In this document: positions 1 to 8,733 of the stretch, piece by piece
Position numbering within the stretch: the stretch's first letter is position 1
How the letters are laid out: the number at the start of each line of letters is the position of its first letter
Origin: Palleronia rufa
Lineage (GTDB): Bacteria; Pseudomonadota; Alphaproteobacteria; Rhodobacterales; Rhodobacteraceae
Assembly (NCBI RefSeq): GCF_000743715.1
Contig: NZ_JQEY01000024.1
Coordinates: 1 to 37,849 of the forward strand
Length of the DNA: 37,849 nucleotides
Direction of reading: 5' to 3'
Notes under the pieces: model-generated
What the model was told of the DNA's origin: nothing
Seen by the model: the letters and a program-made list of their open reading frames with translations, nothing else
The model's database searches: none
Made by a program: the position numbers and the translations under genes

Positions 1-73
1 CCGCCGGCTCGACCCTCGGGCCGAGCGCCTTCGGCTGACCCATCGCCGGCCGCGGGCCGGGGGCGACACGCGG

Positions 74-102
74 CCGGGTCCGGGTCCGGGTTCGGGTTCG
101 GG
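74..102. repeat. Short hexamer tandem repeat (CCGGGT/TCGGGT)
   Basis: Three CCGGGT units are followed by one TCGGGT and a partial TCGGG unit. It is a simple low-complexity repeat in non-coding DNA. No function is visible. Confidence 0.75.
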
Positions 103-795
103 AGGCGTGCGGGCCGAACGGAGCGCGTCCATCGCTCGCCCCGGTCCGCCAGGTTCGGCGCCTCCCGTGCCGCCTTGTCCGCAGATCCGCGGCATGTCCG
201 AACGCGACGAGCAGCGCGCGAAGGCACCCGCACATGCCGCTTCGGCATTCGGGGCGCCGGCACGGGCCCTGCGTCCGGAGGGCGTCGCCATGACGGGCGC
301 GGCACGTATCGACGCGGCCCGGAATGGCGCTCGATGTCCTGCAAGGGCAGCCGCGCGGTCGGTCGGGCCCGTGCGCCGCGGATGACCGCCGCGGCCCCCG
401 ACGGATCCGGCGCGTTGCCTGGCGCCCCGACGGCTCCGGCGCACGGCCTGCGGCCCTCGCGGCCGTGGACGACGCCGCCGCCGCGCTGGCAACCGTCCGG
501 GCCGCGCCCGACGCCGCCCGTGAACGGGACGTTCGACGCCCCCGAAACACCCCGTTCACCCCGCCCGCCACACCGCCCGAGGAGCACCGGCGCGCGCACC
601 GATCCCGACGGCCGCGCCGGATCGACATAGGACCCGGACCCGCGCGCCTTCGCCAGCGACCGGATCGACCGCATGACGTCCGCGCAGGTCGCAAACGCCG
701 TGGCCGAACACGTCCCGCCTGACCGCCGCGTCGGCCGGTCGGCAATCCACGCCTGGTGGAAGCTCCGGCGAAAAGCGACACCCCTATCCTGACCT

Positions 796-821
796 TATCC
801 GGCGTCACACCATTCCGGATA
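796..821. repeat. Perfect 7-bp inverted repeat
   Basis: TATCCGG (796-802) and CCGGATA (815-821) form a perfect 7-bp stem with a 12-nt loop. There is no T-run after it on either strand and no gene beside it, so a terminator role is not supported. It lies 24 bp before the tandem repeat at 845-888. Confidence 0.6.
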
Positions 822-844
822 GGAGCCGGACTTCCGGTCTCTTC

Positions 845-888
845 CGGTGACAAACCCAGTGAAACGCGGTGACAAACCTGGTGAAAGC
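845..888. repeat. Two tandem 22-bp repeats
   Basis: Two adjacent 22-bp units share the core GGTGACAAACC followed by GTGAAA, differing at only a few positions (845-866 and 867-888). Tandem repeats of about 20 bp containing TGACA/TGTCA occur at the ends of IS21-family elements and as iteron-like protein-binding sites. No IS21 genes or replication gene were recognised nearby, so the role is unknown. Confidence 0.6.
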
Positions 889-1926
889 ACACAGGCGTGC
901 GGTTCGAACCTGTCGAGAACGGGATCTTGGGCTTCGTCGAGCGGCACGAACCGGTGCGGTCGCCGCTCTTAGACGACCAGGGAATCTATTATGACGCCGA
1001 TGCGCCTGCGCCGCCCGAAGGGCGCGACTCGGCCCCTGTTGCAGATCCCAAGGCGGCGCGGACAGGGGGTACGGATCGCCGGCCGGGTCGCGTTGGGGCT
1101 GTCGGACTAGAACGGCGCGCGGGACCCTCCACCCGGACGCCGCCGGAAAGCGTGGCGCAAACTATTTCGACCCGCGCAGCGTGGCGCGGATGGACCGGTC
1201 ACTGTCACCGCCACGGACCGCCACGCGGCCCGGCTGATCGCTGGTCGCGCGCCGTCCACACCGTCACCTCCCAGCCGGGGTTCGACGCGCGGCGCCGCGG
1301 CAGATCCGTGCGCTGCTTTGGGATGTCGTTCTACGCCGGGGCTGACCCGCGACGCCCAGCCGCCCCAACGGCGCAGCGCCGCCCCGCTGGAGCAGCCGGT
1401 CCACCCCGCCCTCGGCAGCCGTTCGCGCTAGATCGACCCGGAGGGCGCCGGATCCACCATGCCGGCGGTCGCCATGGCTTGCGCCGGTCGGCAGCCGCGA
1501 CGCGGTGGCGGTTTGCGCCTCATACCCACCCGCCTTTTCAAGCGGGTCATCCTGCGGCGGTTCCTGGCCGGCTCCGCGGTGACCTTCCACCGCGATACGC
1601 GCCACGTCGCCGACCACGCGACCGTCGCGTTCCGGGGGTGGCGCGGCCCGCGCAGCTGCCGCGACGGCGCGCCTCCTGGGGGGCGGGATCCCGCGACCCA
1701 GCGGGTGGCGGGCACGCTGATCCTCGACCCGACCCATGTCAGCCGGACCAGCCACGCCTTCGTCAGGCGTCGCGGATATCCGGACTTGGTACGTTTCGCA
1801 CTGACCGCCGGGCACGCCGAGCGCGGCCGTTCAGCATGACGCACGGCGCTGGCGAATTCGCCTTTGGGTTGCCGCGCGCGGTGCCGATGGGTATGCGACG
1901 GGGGGGGGGCAACGGGCGGGCCGCGG

Positions 1927-2931
1927 ATGACCGACGCGACAGCAGCACAGGGCGGTTTCGACGTGATGATCGTCGGCCAGCGCGGCCGCGTCGGCTATGA
2001 GGCCGCGCTTTTCGCGGCCTCTCTGCGCGCATCCGATCCCGCCTTCGGAGGCCGCCTCATCGTCTGCGAGCCTCAGCCCGGCCCGCTCTGGCCCGACGAT
2101 CCGCGGCTTGCGCCGCCCCTCGCCAGCCTTCTGACGGAAGAGCTGGGGGCTGAGATCCGGCCGTTCGAATCGCAACACTTCGGGTCCAGCTATCCCTACG
2201 GCAATAAGATTGAGGCGCTCTCTGCGCTCGATCCCGACCGTCCTTTCGTCTTTTTCGACAGCGACACCCTGGTCACCGGCGCGCTCTCGGCCGTGCCTTT
2301 CGACTTCGACCGCCCCGCGGCATCCATGCGACGAGAGGGCACCTGGCCGCAGCTCGAACTCTATGGCCCCGGCTACGGGCAGATCTGGTCGTCCCTCTAC
2401 CGCCGGTTCGGTCTGGACTACGACAGTTCTCTGGACCGCACGCAACCCGACGAACACTGGGAGCGCTACCTCTATTTCAACGCGGGCTGGTTCTTTCACC
2501 GCTCCGGGCCAACCTTCGGGCAGCGGTTCCTGGACATGGCTCTGACGATCCGCGACGACGGCCCGGACGAGATCGCCCTCCAGCCGCTCGACCCCTGGCT
2601 CGACCAGGTGGCCCTGCCGCTGGTGATCCACGCCCTTGGCGGCGGGCGCCCGGGTCCTGCGCTCGACGGGCTCGACGGCGACGTGACCACCCATTACCGG
2701 ATGCTGCCGCTGCTCTACGCGCGCGAAAGCGACGCTGCCGTAAAGACAGCCGAAACCGTCATGGGGACGAACCGGATCAAGCGCGTGCTGAAGGAACACG
2801 AGCCGTTCCGACGATTCTTGCTGCAAGGCAAGGGGCGCCGCGCGCGCGACCTGTTCGACCGCGCCGACCTGCCGCGCAAGGAGCAGGCGATCCGCAACCG
2901 GCTGAAGGCGAACAATCTCTGGCTCAGGTAA
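1927..2931 (+). CDS. Putative GT-A type glycosyltransferase
   Basis: A 334-aa soluble protein without signal peptide or membrane segment. The N-terminus (residues 11-17) looks like a first beta strand of a nucleotide-sugar-binding fold, and residues 98-105 contain FVFFDSDT, a typical DxD metal/nucleotide-sugar motif (D101, D103) of GT-A glycosyltransferases. The basic C-terminus is compatible with membrane-surface association. I chose the ATG at 1927 over an upstream in-frame start at 1864 because the extra 21 residues are low-complexity and G-run derived. The gene stands alone, convergent with the lipoprotein gene at 3001-3510. Donor and acceptor cannot be told from the sequence; a role in surface polysaccharide or LPS synthesis is an inference. 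Confidence 0.7.
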   Translation: MTDATAAQGGFDVMIVGQRGRVGYEAALFAASLRASDPAFGGRLIVCEPQPGPLWPDDPRLAPPLASLLTEELGAEIRPFESQHFGSSYPYGNKIEALSALDPDRPFVFFDSDTLVTGALSAVPFDFDRPAASMRREGTWPQLELYGPGYGQIWSSLYRRFGLDYDSSLDRTQPDEHWERYLYFNAGWFFHRSGPTFGQRFLDMALTIRDDGPDEIALQPLDPWLDQVALPLVIHALGGGRPGPALDGLDGDVTTHYRMLPLLYARESDAAVKTAETVMGTNRIKRVLKEHEPFRRFLLQGKGRRARDLFDRADLPRKEQAIRNRLKANNLWLR

Positions 2932-2944
2932 GGGGCCGAAGTCG

Positions 2945-2973
2945 AACGGCAGACTCCGGGCCGTTCTGCCGTT
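2945..2973. terminator. Bidirectional hairpin between convergent genes
   Basis: AACGGCAGA (2945-2953) pairs perfectly with TCTGCCGTT (2965-2973), loop 11 nt. It begins 14 nt after the stop of the glycosyltransferase and about 28 nt from the stop of the convergent lipoprotein gene. There is no U-tract on either side, so it is a terminator candidate or 3'-end stabilising hairpin rather than a canonical intrinsic terminator. Confidence 0.5.
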
Positions 2974-3000
2974 GCCCGCAACGCGCCGCGCTGATCGGAA

Positions 3001-3510
3001 CTATCTGCTGAAGACCGCGACGGTCGGGATATCCGTCAAGGGCACTTCAAGAAGCCGCATGGCGGCCAGCGACAGGGTCGCCCCGCCCTGGCCGTCCAGC
3101 GGCCTGAGTTCGACAAGGGCGCTCGACCCCGTGGCGGTGTTCTCGATCCGCCCGGGCCGGGGCGACGTGACCAGCTTCGTCTTGATCCAAAGGCCCGCCT
3201 CTGCCGGATCGCCCAGCGCCGCGGCAACCTCTCCCAGCCGCGCCCCGTCCGACTCCGGCCGGGCCTGCGCCGCGGCCTTCTGCGCATCGGTCGTGGTGTC
3301 GAAATCCTCGGCGGTGCGCGCCGCGGCGGGGGGCGCTGGGGCCGCCACCACGGCGGCCACCTCCCGGGGCAGGTCGGAGGTGGCGGCAGGCGGCGACTCC
3401 GCCGCCGCACCGGGCACCGTGTCGCCACGGGAGAACGCATCCTGGACTTGGGCACAGGCCCCAAGGGCGACGGTAAGCGCCAGCGCGCCGAACGGAAGGA
3501 GTCGGGTCAT
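3001..3510 (-). CDS. Small predicted lipoprotein
   Basis: A 169-aa protein with a clear lipoprotein signal: positively charged start (MTR), hydrophobic segment, and an LGAC lipobox with Cys19 as the predicted lipidated residue. After an Ala/Pro-rich linker (about 20-65) comes a compact domain (about 90-169) containing GDPAEAGLWIKTKLV and a C-terminal segment LRLLEVPLTDIPTVAVFSR-like in composition. Proteins of this kind in Rhodobacterales are, from memory, often mislabelled D-galactarate dehydratase; nothing here supports an enzyme. It is divergent from moaA with an 85-bp shared upstream region. Function unknown; an envelope location is well supported. Confidence 0.75.
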   Translation of the reverse strand: MTRLLPFGALALTVALGACAQVQDAFSRGDTVPGAAAESPPAATSDLPREVAAVVAAPAPPAAARTAEDFDTTTDAQKAAAQARPESDGARLGEVAAALGDPAEAGLWIKTKLVTSPRPGRIENTATGSSALVELRPLDGQGGATLSLAAMRLLEVPLTDIPTVAVFSR

Positions 3511-3559
3511 GGCCGTACTCTAGGACGCGGGCGCGGGGCCGACAACGACCAAAGCCCCC

Positions 3560-3588
3560 TTGTGGGCCAGCGGGGCCGGCCATAGGTT
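3560..3588 (+). promoter_or_regulatory. Weak sigma70-like promoter candidate for moaA
   Basis: TTGTGG (3560-3565) and TAGGTT (3583-3588) are separated by 17 nt. The -10 is poor. Only 7 nt separate it from the moaA ATG, so a transcript from here would be leaderless or nearly so. Confidence 0.25.
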
Positions 3589-3595
3589 CAGCCGC

Positions 3596-4600
3596 ATGTC
3601 CACAACGCTCATCGACCCGTTCCAGCGCGCGATCTCCTACCTGCGTGTATCCGTCACCGACCGCTGCGACTTCCGTTGCGTGTACTGCATGTCGGAGACC
3701 ATGCAGTTCCTGCCCAAGAAGGAGCTGCTGACCCTCGAAGAGCTCGACCGCATGTGCTCGACCTTCGTGCGCCTGGGCGTGCGCAAGCTCCGGATCACCG
3801 GTGGAGAGCCGCTGGTGCGACGCGACATCATGACCTTCTTCCACGCCATGGGCCGGCATCTGGAGAGCGGCGCGCTGGATGAGCTGACGCTGACCACCAA
3901 CGGCTCGCAGCTCCACCGGTTCGCGGACCAGCTCCATGCCGCGGGCGTGCGCCGCATCAACGTGTCGCTCGACACGTTGGATGAGGCCAAGTTCGCCCGC
4001 GTCACCCGCTGGGGGCGTCTGGCCCAGGTGCTCAAGGGGATCGACGCGGCGCAGGCCGCGGGCCTGCGGGTGAAGATCAACACCGTCGCGCTGAAGGGCT
4101 TCAACGAGGACGAGATTTTCGCCCTGACCGACTGGTGCGCGTCGCGCGACATGGACCTGACCTTTATCGAGGTCATGCCGATGGGCGATCTGGGCGGAGA
4201 GGACCGCGTCGGCCAGTACTGGCCGCTGTCGGATCTGCGCGCCCGCCTGGCGACGCGCTATACCATGACCGACCTGCCCAAGCGTACCGGCGGCCCGGCC
4301 CGCTACATGCGGCTGGAAGAGACCGGCCAGGACGTGGGATTCATCACCCCGCTGACGCACAACTTCTGCGAAAGCTGCAACCGGGTCCGGCTGACCTGCA
4401 CCGGAGAACTCTACATGTGCTTGGGGCAAGAGGACATGGCCGACCTGCGCGCCCCGCTGCGCGCCAGCGCCGACGACCGCGTGCTGGAACAGGCGATCCG
4501 CGCGGCGATCTCGCTCAAGCCGAAGGGCCACGATTTCGACTATTCGCGGCAGGAGGTCGCCGGGCAGATGTCGCGTCACATGAGCCATACCGGCGGCTGA
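3596..4600 (+). CDS. moaA: GTP 3',8-cyclase MoaA
   Basis: MoaA is the radical SAM enzyme that, with MoaC, turns GTP into cyclic pyranopterin monophosphate, the first step of molybdenum cofactor synthesis. The 334-aa product has the N-terminal radical SAM cluster motif CDFRCVYC (C24, C28, C31), the SAM-binding ITGGEPLVR segment (about 67-75), and the C-terminal second 4Fe-4S site [11 protein letters not shown]...C (C258, C261, C275). The chain ends in GG, the conserved C-terminal tail that reaches the active site in this family. Length is normal. The ATG at 3596 is preferred over the in-frame start 12 codons upstream because the protein begins with the conserved LIDPF[14 protein letters not shown] region. 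The waaA gene follows after 4 nt, suggesting co-transcription. Confidence 0.97.
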   Translation: MSTTLIDPFQRAISYLRVSVTDRCDFRCVYCMSETMQFLPKKELLTLEELDRMCSTFVRLGVRKLRITGGEPLVRRDIMTFFHAMGRHLESGALDELTLTTNGSQLHRFADQLHAAGVRRINVSLDTLDEAKFARVTRWGRLAQVLKGIDAAQAAGLRVKINTVALKGFNEDEIFALTDWCASRDMDLTFIEVMPMGDLGGEDRVGQYWPLSDLRARLATRYTMTDLPKRTGGPARYMRLEETGQDVGFITPLTHNFCESCNRVRLTCTGELYMCLGQEDMADLRAPLRASADDRVLEQAIRAAISLKPKGHDFDYSRQEVAGQMSRHMSHTGG

Positions 4601-4604
4601 TCCC

Positions 4605-5831
4605 ATGGCCCTGCGTTTCTACCGCGCCGCGGTGGCGACGCTGGTGCCGGCGCTGTCTCCGCTGCTGCGGCGTCGCTTCGTGCGCAAGGGGGGGGACCCG
4701 GCCCGCTGGCCCGAGCGGTTGGGAACGGACGTGTCCGACCGCCCCGACGGCGCGCTGATCTGGGTGCACGCGGTCTCTGTGGGAGAGATGATGGCGGCGC
4801 TGCCGCTCGTCGACGCGCTGCTGTCCGCGCGCACCGACGCCCGCGTGCTGCTCACGACGACCACCGCCAGTTCGGCAGGCCTGGCGGCGATGCGTCTGCC
4901 GGAGCGGGCGCTGCACCGGTTCTCGCCGCTCGACAGCCCGGCCGCTGTGTCGCGGTTCCTGGACCGCTGGCGACCCGAGCGGGCGATCTTTCTGGAAAGC
5001 GAGATCTGGCCGGTGCAGATCGCGGACCTGTCCGCGCGGCGCATTCCGCTGGCGCTGGTCTCGGCGCGGCTGACCGAACGCAGCGCCGCGCGATGGGCGC
5101 GGATTGCGCCCGGAACGGCGCGGGCGGTGTTTTCCCGCATCGCGCTGGTTCTGGCGCAGGATGAGGCCACCGCCCGCCGCGCCCGCGATCTGGGCGCGCC
5201 CCGGGTCGAGGTCACGGGGTCGCTGAAATCCGCCGCGCCCCGGCTGCCCGTGGACGCGGGAGAGCGCGCCGCGATGGCGGCGGCGATCGGCGCGCGCCCG
5301 GTCTGGGTTGCGGCCTCCACCCACGACGGTGAGGAAGAGGTGGTTCTGGACGCGCACCGGCAGGTTCTGACCGGGCACCCGCAAGCCCTGCTGATCCTCG
5401 CGCCCCGCCATATCGAGCGCCGCGACGACATCCCCCGCGCGGGTCTGGTCACCCGGATGAGATCCGCGGGCGCCCTGCCGGACGCTGGCACGCAGGTCTA
5501 TCTGGCCGACAGTTACGGCGAAATGGGGCTGTGGTTCTCGCTGGCGCGGATCGTGTTCCTGGGCGGCTCGCTCAGGGACGGGATCGGGGGGCACAACCCG
5601 CTGGAGCCCGCGGCCTTCGGCGCCACCGTCCTGACCGGCCCCTACACGGCCAATTCGGAGGCCGCGTTCGCGGGTCTGATCGCCGCCGGCGCGGCGCATC
5701 GCGTCGCCGACGCCGCGGCGCTTGCCGGCAAGGTGTCGGACTTGCTGCCCGGCGACGCGCCGCCGCCCGGTCCCGCGGCCGGCGACCCGGACCTGGGGCG
5801 CCGGGTCGCCCGGCTCTGTCTGGAGCTTTAA
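4605..5831 (+). CDS. waaA: 3-deoxy-D-manno-octulosonic acid transferase (Kdo transferase)
   Basis: WaaA/KdtA transfers Kdo from CMP-Kdo to lipid IVA at the inner membrane, making the first LPS core sugar linkage. The 408-aa product has the family pattern: a short hydrophobic N-terminal anchor (about 5-20), IWVHAVSVGEMMA (about 52-64, with the conserved catalytic Glu61), LESEIWP (about 130), and the donor-site motif GGHNPLEPAAFG near residues 329-340. Length is slightly below the usual 420-430. It follows moaA by 4 nt. Its TAA stop codon is the exact insertion point of the IS630-type element, and the stop is preserved because the IS also begins with A. Transcription into whatever lay downstream is now interrupted by the IS. 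Confidence 0.94.
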   Translation: MALRFYRAAVATLVPALSPLLRRRFVRKGGDPARWPERLGTDVSDRPDGALIWVHAVSVGEMMAALPLVDALLSARTDARVLLTTTTASSAGLAAMRLPERALHRFSPLDSPAAVSRFLDRWRPERAIFLESEIWPVQIADLSARRIPLALVSARLTERSAARWARIAPGTARAVFSRIALVLAQDEATARRARDLGAPRVEVTGSLKSAAPRLPVDAGERAAMAAAIGARPVWVAASTHDGEEEVVLDAHRQVLTGHPQALLILAPRHIERRDDIPRAGLVTRMRSAGALPDAGTQVYLADSYGEMGLWFSLARIVFLGGSLRDGIGGHNPLEPAAFGATVLTGPYTANSEAAFAGLIAAGAAHRVADAAALAGKVSDLLPGDAPPPGPAAGDPDLGRRVARLCLEL

Positions 5832-6885
5832 AGCATTTCGGTTTTAACCTGCAAAATATCCGGCAGCCTTGAAGTAGTTCCAGCACTCTGCTGGGTCGTA
5901 GAGATCGCAGATTGCGCCGATGGCTTGAAAGACCTCGGTGAAGGTTCTGGCCCCGATTTTTCGAAGGTGGGCTTTCAGCTTTGAGCAAGCCTGCTCTATG
6001 GGGTTCAGGTCGGGTGAGTATGGCGGCAGGTAGAGGAACCAGCAGCCGTGGTCTCGCAAGGCCTGCGCGGCCTCCTTATTCCGATGCGTGGCCAAGTTGT
6101 CGAGGATGACGACGGTGCCGCGTACGATCTCTGGAACGAGCACCTCGCGGATGTAGGCGGCAAAGGCGGGGCCGTCCATCGCGCCCTTGATGACCCACGG
6201 CGCGATCAACGCATCTTGTGTCAGCCCTGCAATCAATGTCTGCGTGCCCCAACTTCCGAAAGGCGCCTCCATCGTCAGTCGTTGACCGCGTTTGGCCCTG
6301 CCGCGCAGGCGCGTGAGGTTCGTCTTCACTGCTGTTTCATCAATGAAGACAACGCGATCCGGCAAGGCCGCAATGGCAGGCAGACGGTGTTTGAACCACT
6401 CGGCCCGTTGCTGCCTTACCTTGGCACGGCGGCGCTCGGTCGCGACCAGTGACTTTTTTTGTACGTGAACCCGAGCCGGGACAGCAGGTTGGCGATGGAA
6501 GAGTGGTGCACCCGCACGCCTTCTGCCTCAGCCAGCGCATCGCGCAACTCGAACAGCGGGATGTCGGGGTCCTGTGCGATCAACTCCTCAAGGAAAGCCT
6601 GATGCGGTGCCAGCTTCCCCTTGCCGTGCGGCGGTCCCTGGGGGGGCGGTTCCGCATGGCCCTTGGTTCTCACCTGGCGCGCCCACCGCGCGCCCGTCGC
6701 TGGCGACAATTTCAGACGCAACGCCGCCGCGCGCCCGCTTGACCCTTCTTCAATGTACTTCTGAAACCGCGCCCGAAGTGCGGATGGCAATGGTGCTGAC
6801 ATGATCCATCCTCCCAAACAGGATGAATCACAGACCAGCTCTCAAGGGAATCCCTCACGATCCAAGTTCAAACCGAAACGCTTTA
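5829..6885. mobile_element. IS630-family insertion sequence (1053 bp, 5831-6883) with TA duplication
   Basis: The element spans 5831-6883. Its ends are imperfect inverted repeats: AAGCATTTCGGTTTTAACCT at the left and, read inward from the right, AAGCGTTTCGGTTTGAACTT; about 19 of the first 23 positions match. It is flanked by TA at 5829-5830 and 6884-6885, the target duplication typical of IS630/Tc1 elements. One transposase gene on the minus strand fills it. Removing the element and one TA restores the waaA end as CTT TAA GTG, so the insertion hit the TA of the waaA stop. Both ends and the reading frame (after one programmed shift) look intact, suggesting a recent, possibly active copy. Confidence 0.9.
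5844..6802 (-). CDS. IS630-family transposase, made by -1 frameshift
   Basis: The DDE transposase of the element. The first part (ATG at 6802, good GGAGGA ribosome site just upstream) encodes an N-terminal helix-turn-helix region and ends shortly after TYKKS. The second part, in the -1 frame, carries the catalytic core: VVFIDET (first Asp), VVILDNLATHRN (second Asp) and SPDLNPIEQACSKLK (Glu). The frames overlap at a run of seven A on the coding strand (complement of 6454-6460) followed by G; slipping back one base there joins TYKK to KSLVATERRRAK and on into the core. Programmed frameshifting is known in some IS630 elements. The stop codon lies inside the left inverted repeat. The full fused protein would be about 319 aa. 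Confidence 0.88.
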
Positions 6886-7008
6886 AGTGCGGGGCCGGGC
6901 GGCGCGACGCCGGCCTGTCCCGGGCCGGAGGTTGCGGCGCCGGAGCCCCCTTGGGTGGTCCGTCACGTCACGCGTGGGCGCCCCGGGCAGCGCAGCGGAA
7001 CGATGCCT

Positions 7009-8598
7009 TCACACCACGTCGCGATAGGTCACGGACTTGGTGTCGGTTCCCTCGGACGTCGTGCGGCGCTTGACCAGAAGACGGTTCAGCGCCGCGATAT
7101 AGGCCTTTGCGCTGGCGACCACCGTGTCGGTGTCCGCCGACTGGCCGGTGACGATGCGCCCCGCCTCTTCCAGCCGGACGGTGACGGTGGCCTGTGCATC
7201 CGTCCCTTCAGTCACCGCGTGGACCTGATAGAGCTGAAGCCGGGCCGCATGGCTGACCAGCGCCTTGATGGCGTTGAACGTCGCGTCCACGGGTCCGTCG
7301 CCCTGGGCCGTCACCTGGTGGTCCGTGCCCTCGACCGACAGGGTGAGGTCGGCCGACTGCGGCGCCTCCGTGCCGCAGATCACGCGCAGGAACTTCAGTT
7401 CCAGCGCGTCCTCGGCCGCGCCCTGGGCGCGCACCAGGGCGTCGATATCCTCGTCGTAGACCTCCTTCTTGCGGTCGGCGAGCGCCTTGAACCGCACGAA
7501 CACGTCCTGAAGCTGATTGTCGGACAGATCGTGGCCAAGCTCCTTCAGCTTCGCGCGCAGCGCCGCGCGCCCCGAATGCTTGCCCATCACCAGGCTGGTT
7601 TCCTTGAGACCGACATCCGCGGGACGCATGATCTCGAAGGTCTCGGCGTTTTTCAGCATCCCGTCCTGATGGATCCCGCTTTCGTGGGCGAAGGCGTTCT
7701 TGCCGACGATGGCCTTGTTGAACTGCACCGGAAAACCGGAGACGGTGGCCACGCGCCGCGACAGATTCATGATCTTCGTCGTGTCGATGCGGGTGGTCCA
7801 GGGCAGGATGTCGTGGCGGACCTTCAGCGCCATGACGATCTCTTCCAGCGCGGTGTTGCCGGCCCGCTCTCCCAATCCGTTGATGGTGCATTCGATCTGC
7901 CGCGCGCCGCCCTCCACCGCGGCCAGGCTGTTGGCCGTCGCCATGCCCAGGTCGTTGTGGCAGTGGGTGGCGAAGATAACCTCCTCGGCGCCCTCGACCT
8001 CTGCGATCAGGCGGCGGATCAGCCGCGCCGATTCCACCGGCGCTGTATAGCCGACCGTGTCGGGAATATTGATCGTTGTGGCCCCGGCCCGAATGGCGAT
8101 CTCCACCACCCGCTTGAGATAGTCCCACTCGGTCCGGGTGGCATCCATGGGCGACCACTGCACGTCGTCGCAGAGGTTGCGCGCGTGGGTCACGGTTTCA
8201 TGGATGCGGTCCGCCATCTCGTCCTGGGTGAGGTTCGGGATCGCGCGGTGCAGCGGCGAGGTGCCGATGAACGTGTGGATGCGCGGCGATTTCGCCGGGC
8301 GCACGGCTTCCCACGCGCGGTCGATGTCCTTGGCGTTGGCGCGGGCCAGACCGCAGATGGTGGCCTGCCGGGAGCGTTGGGCGATGTCCCGGACGGCGGC
8401 GAAGTCGCCCTCCGACGCGATGGGGAATCCGGCCTCGATGATGTCCACGCCCATCTCGTCCAGAAGCTCGGCGATCTCCAGCTTTTCGACATGGGACATG
8501 GTGGCGCCCGGCGATTGCTCGCCATCGCGCAACGTGGTGTCGAAGATCAGGACTCGGCTGTCCTGCGGGGGTGTCGGACCCGATGCGGAAGAGGTCAT
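7009..8598 (-). CDS. leuA: 2-isopropylmalate synthase
   Basis: LeuA condenses acetyl-CoA with 2-oxoisovalerate, the committed step of leucine synthesis. The 529-aa product shows the DRE-TIM barrel signature FDTTLRDGEQSPG (about 19-31), the substrate/metal region with THCHND, and GLGERAGNTALEE and HESGIHQDGMLK motifs, followed by the regulatory leucine-binding domain (about 390-529) containing QVHAVTEGTDAQATVTV. Length is typical of the long (LeuA type 1) form. An AGGA sequence 9 nt before the ATG serves as ribosome site. It is preceded by a leucine-rich leader peptide and alternative hairpins, pointing to control by leucyl-tRNA availability in addition to feedback inhibition. The gene is the last on the minus strand before the IS630 element. 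Confidence 0.96.
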   Translation of the reverse strand: MTSSASGPTPPQDSRVLIFDTTLRDGEQSPGATMSHVEKLEIAELLDEMGVDIIEAGFPIASEGDFAAVRDIAQRSRQATICGLARANAKDIDRAWEAVRPAKSPRIHTFIGTSPLHRAIPNLTQDEMADRIHETVTHARNLCDDVQWSPMDATRTEWDYLKRVVEIAIRAGATTINIPDTVGYTAPVESARLIRRLIAEVEGAEEVIFATHCHNDLGMATANSLAAVEGGARQIECTINGLGERAGNTALEEIVMALKVRHDILPWTTRIDTTKIMNLSRRVATVSGFPVQFNKAIVGKNAFAHESGIHQDGMLKNAETFEIMRPADVGLKETSLVMGKHSGRAALRAKLKELGHDLSDNQLQDVFVRFKALADRKKEVYDEDIDALVRAQGAAEDALELKFLRVICGTEAPQSADLTLSVEGTDHQVTAQGDGPVDATFNAIKALVSHAARLQLYQVHAVTEGTDAQATVTVRLEEAGRIVTGQSADTDTVVASAKAYIAALNRLLVKRRTTSEGTDTKSVTYRDVV

Positions 8599-8634
8599 GG
8601 GGATTTTCCTGTGATGCGTGTCGTCTGCTTGTGC

Positions 8635-8682
8635 GCCGGCGCTGTCTCACCCCTGAGCGGCGCGCCGGCAGGGCACGCTCAG
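8635..8682 (-). promoter_or_regulatory. Candidate leuA attenuator (alternative RNA stems)
   Basis: Two mutually exclusive stems can form in the leader RNA. Stem A pairs CTGAGCG (8676-8682 strand) with CGCTCAG (8653-8659) and includes the leader stop codon. Stem B pairs GCCGGCGC (8662-8669) with GCGCCGGC (8635-8642), 8 perfect GC pairs. The 8662-8669 arm of stem B lies in the loop of stem A, so the two compete. A ribosome stalled on the leucine codons just upstream would disturb stem A and favour stem B. No U-tract follows either stem, so the output may be Rho-dependent termination or control of leuA translation rather than a classical intrinsic terminator. Confidence 0.5.
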
Positions 8683-8726
8683 AGGCGGATAAGAAGCAGC
8701 AAGCCGGTCGGGCGACGAGTCATCAT
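8679..8726 (-). CDS. leuL: Leucine leader peptide (15 aa)
   Basis: A 15-codon frame starting ATG ATG reads MMTRRPTGLLLLIRL and stops with TGA 80 nt before leuA. Five of the 15 residues are Leu, four of them consecutive (codons TTG CTG CTT CTT), followed by Ile-Arg-Leu. Leu-rich leaders in front of leu biosynthetic genes are the classical sensors of charged tRNA-Leu. Position, direction and the adjacent competing stems make this the likely sensor of a leuA attenuation system. A promoter-like -10 ends 7 nt before the first ATG, so translation may begin on a leaderless message. Confidence 0.72.
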   Translation of the reverse strand: MMTRRPTGLLLLIRL

Positions 8727-8733
8727 AGCCAGG

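Larger units (their letters stand above)
1..1926. other. Gene-poor, probably decayed region
   Basis: I see no convincing gene here. The open frames on both strands are rich in Arg, Pro, Ala and Gly, overlap one another, and show no motif I recognise, as expected for non-coding DNA of very high GC. The stretch contains a hexamer repeat (74-102), a perfect 7-bp hairpin (796-821) and two 22-bp tandem repeats (845-888). Resemblance in texture to the mobile-element relics at the other end of the window suggests decayed accessory DNA, but I could not assign any part of it to an IS family. Confidence 0.55.

Noticed and set aside
895-912. GGTTCGAACC resembling a tRNA T-arm
   Set aside because: No acceptor, D-arm or anticodon arm can be built around it on either strand; the palindrome alone explains the resemblance.
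897-2000. 367-codon frame overlapping the glycosyltransferase start
   Set aside because: No recognisable motif, very high Arg/Pro/Gly content, and it runs into the real gene in another frame.
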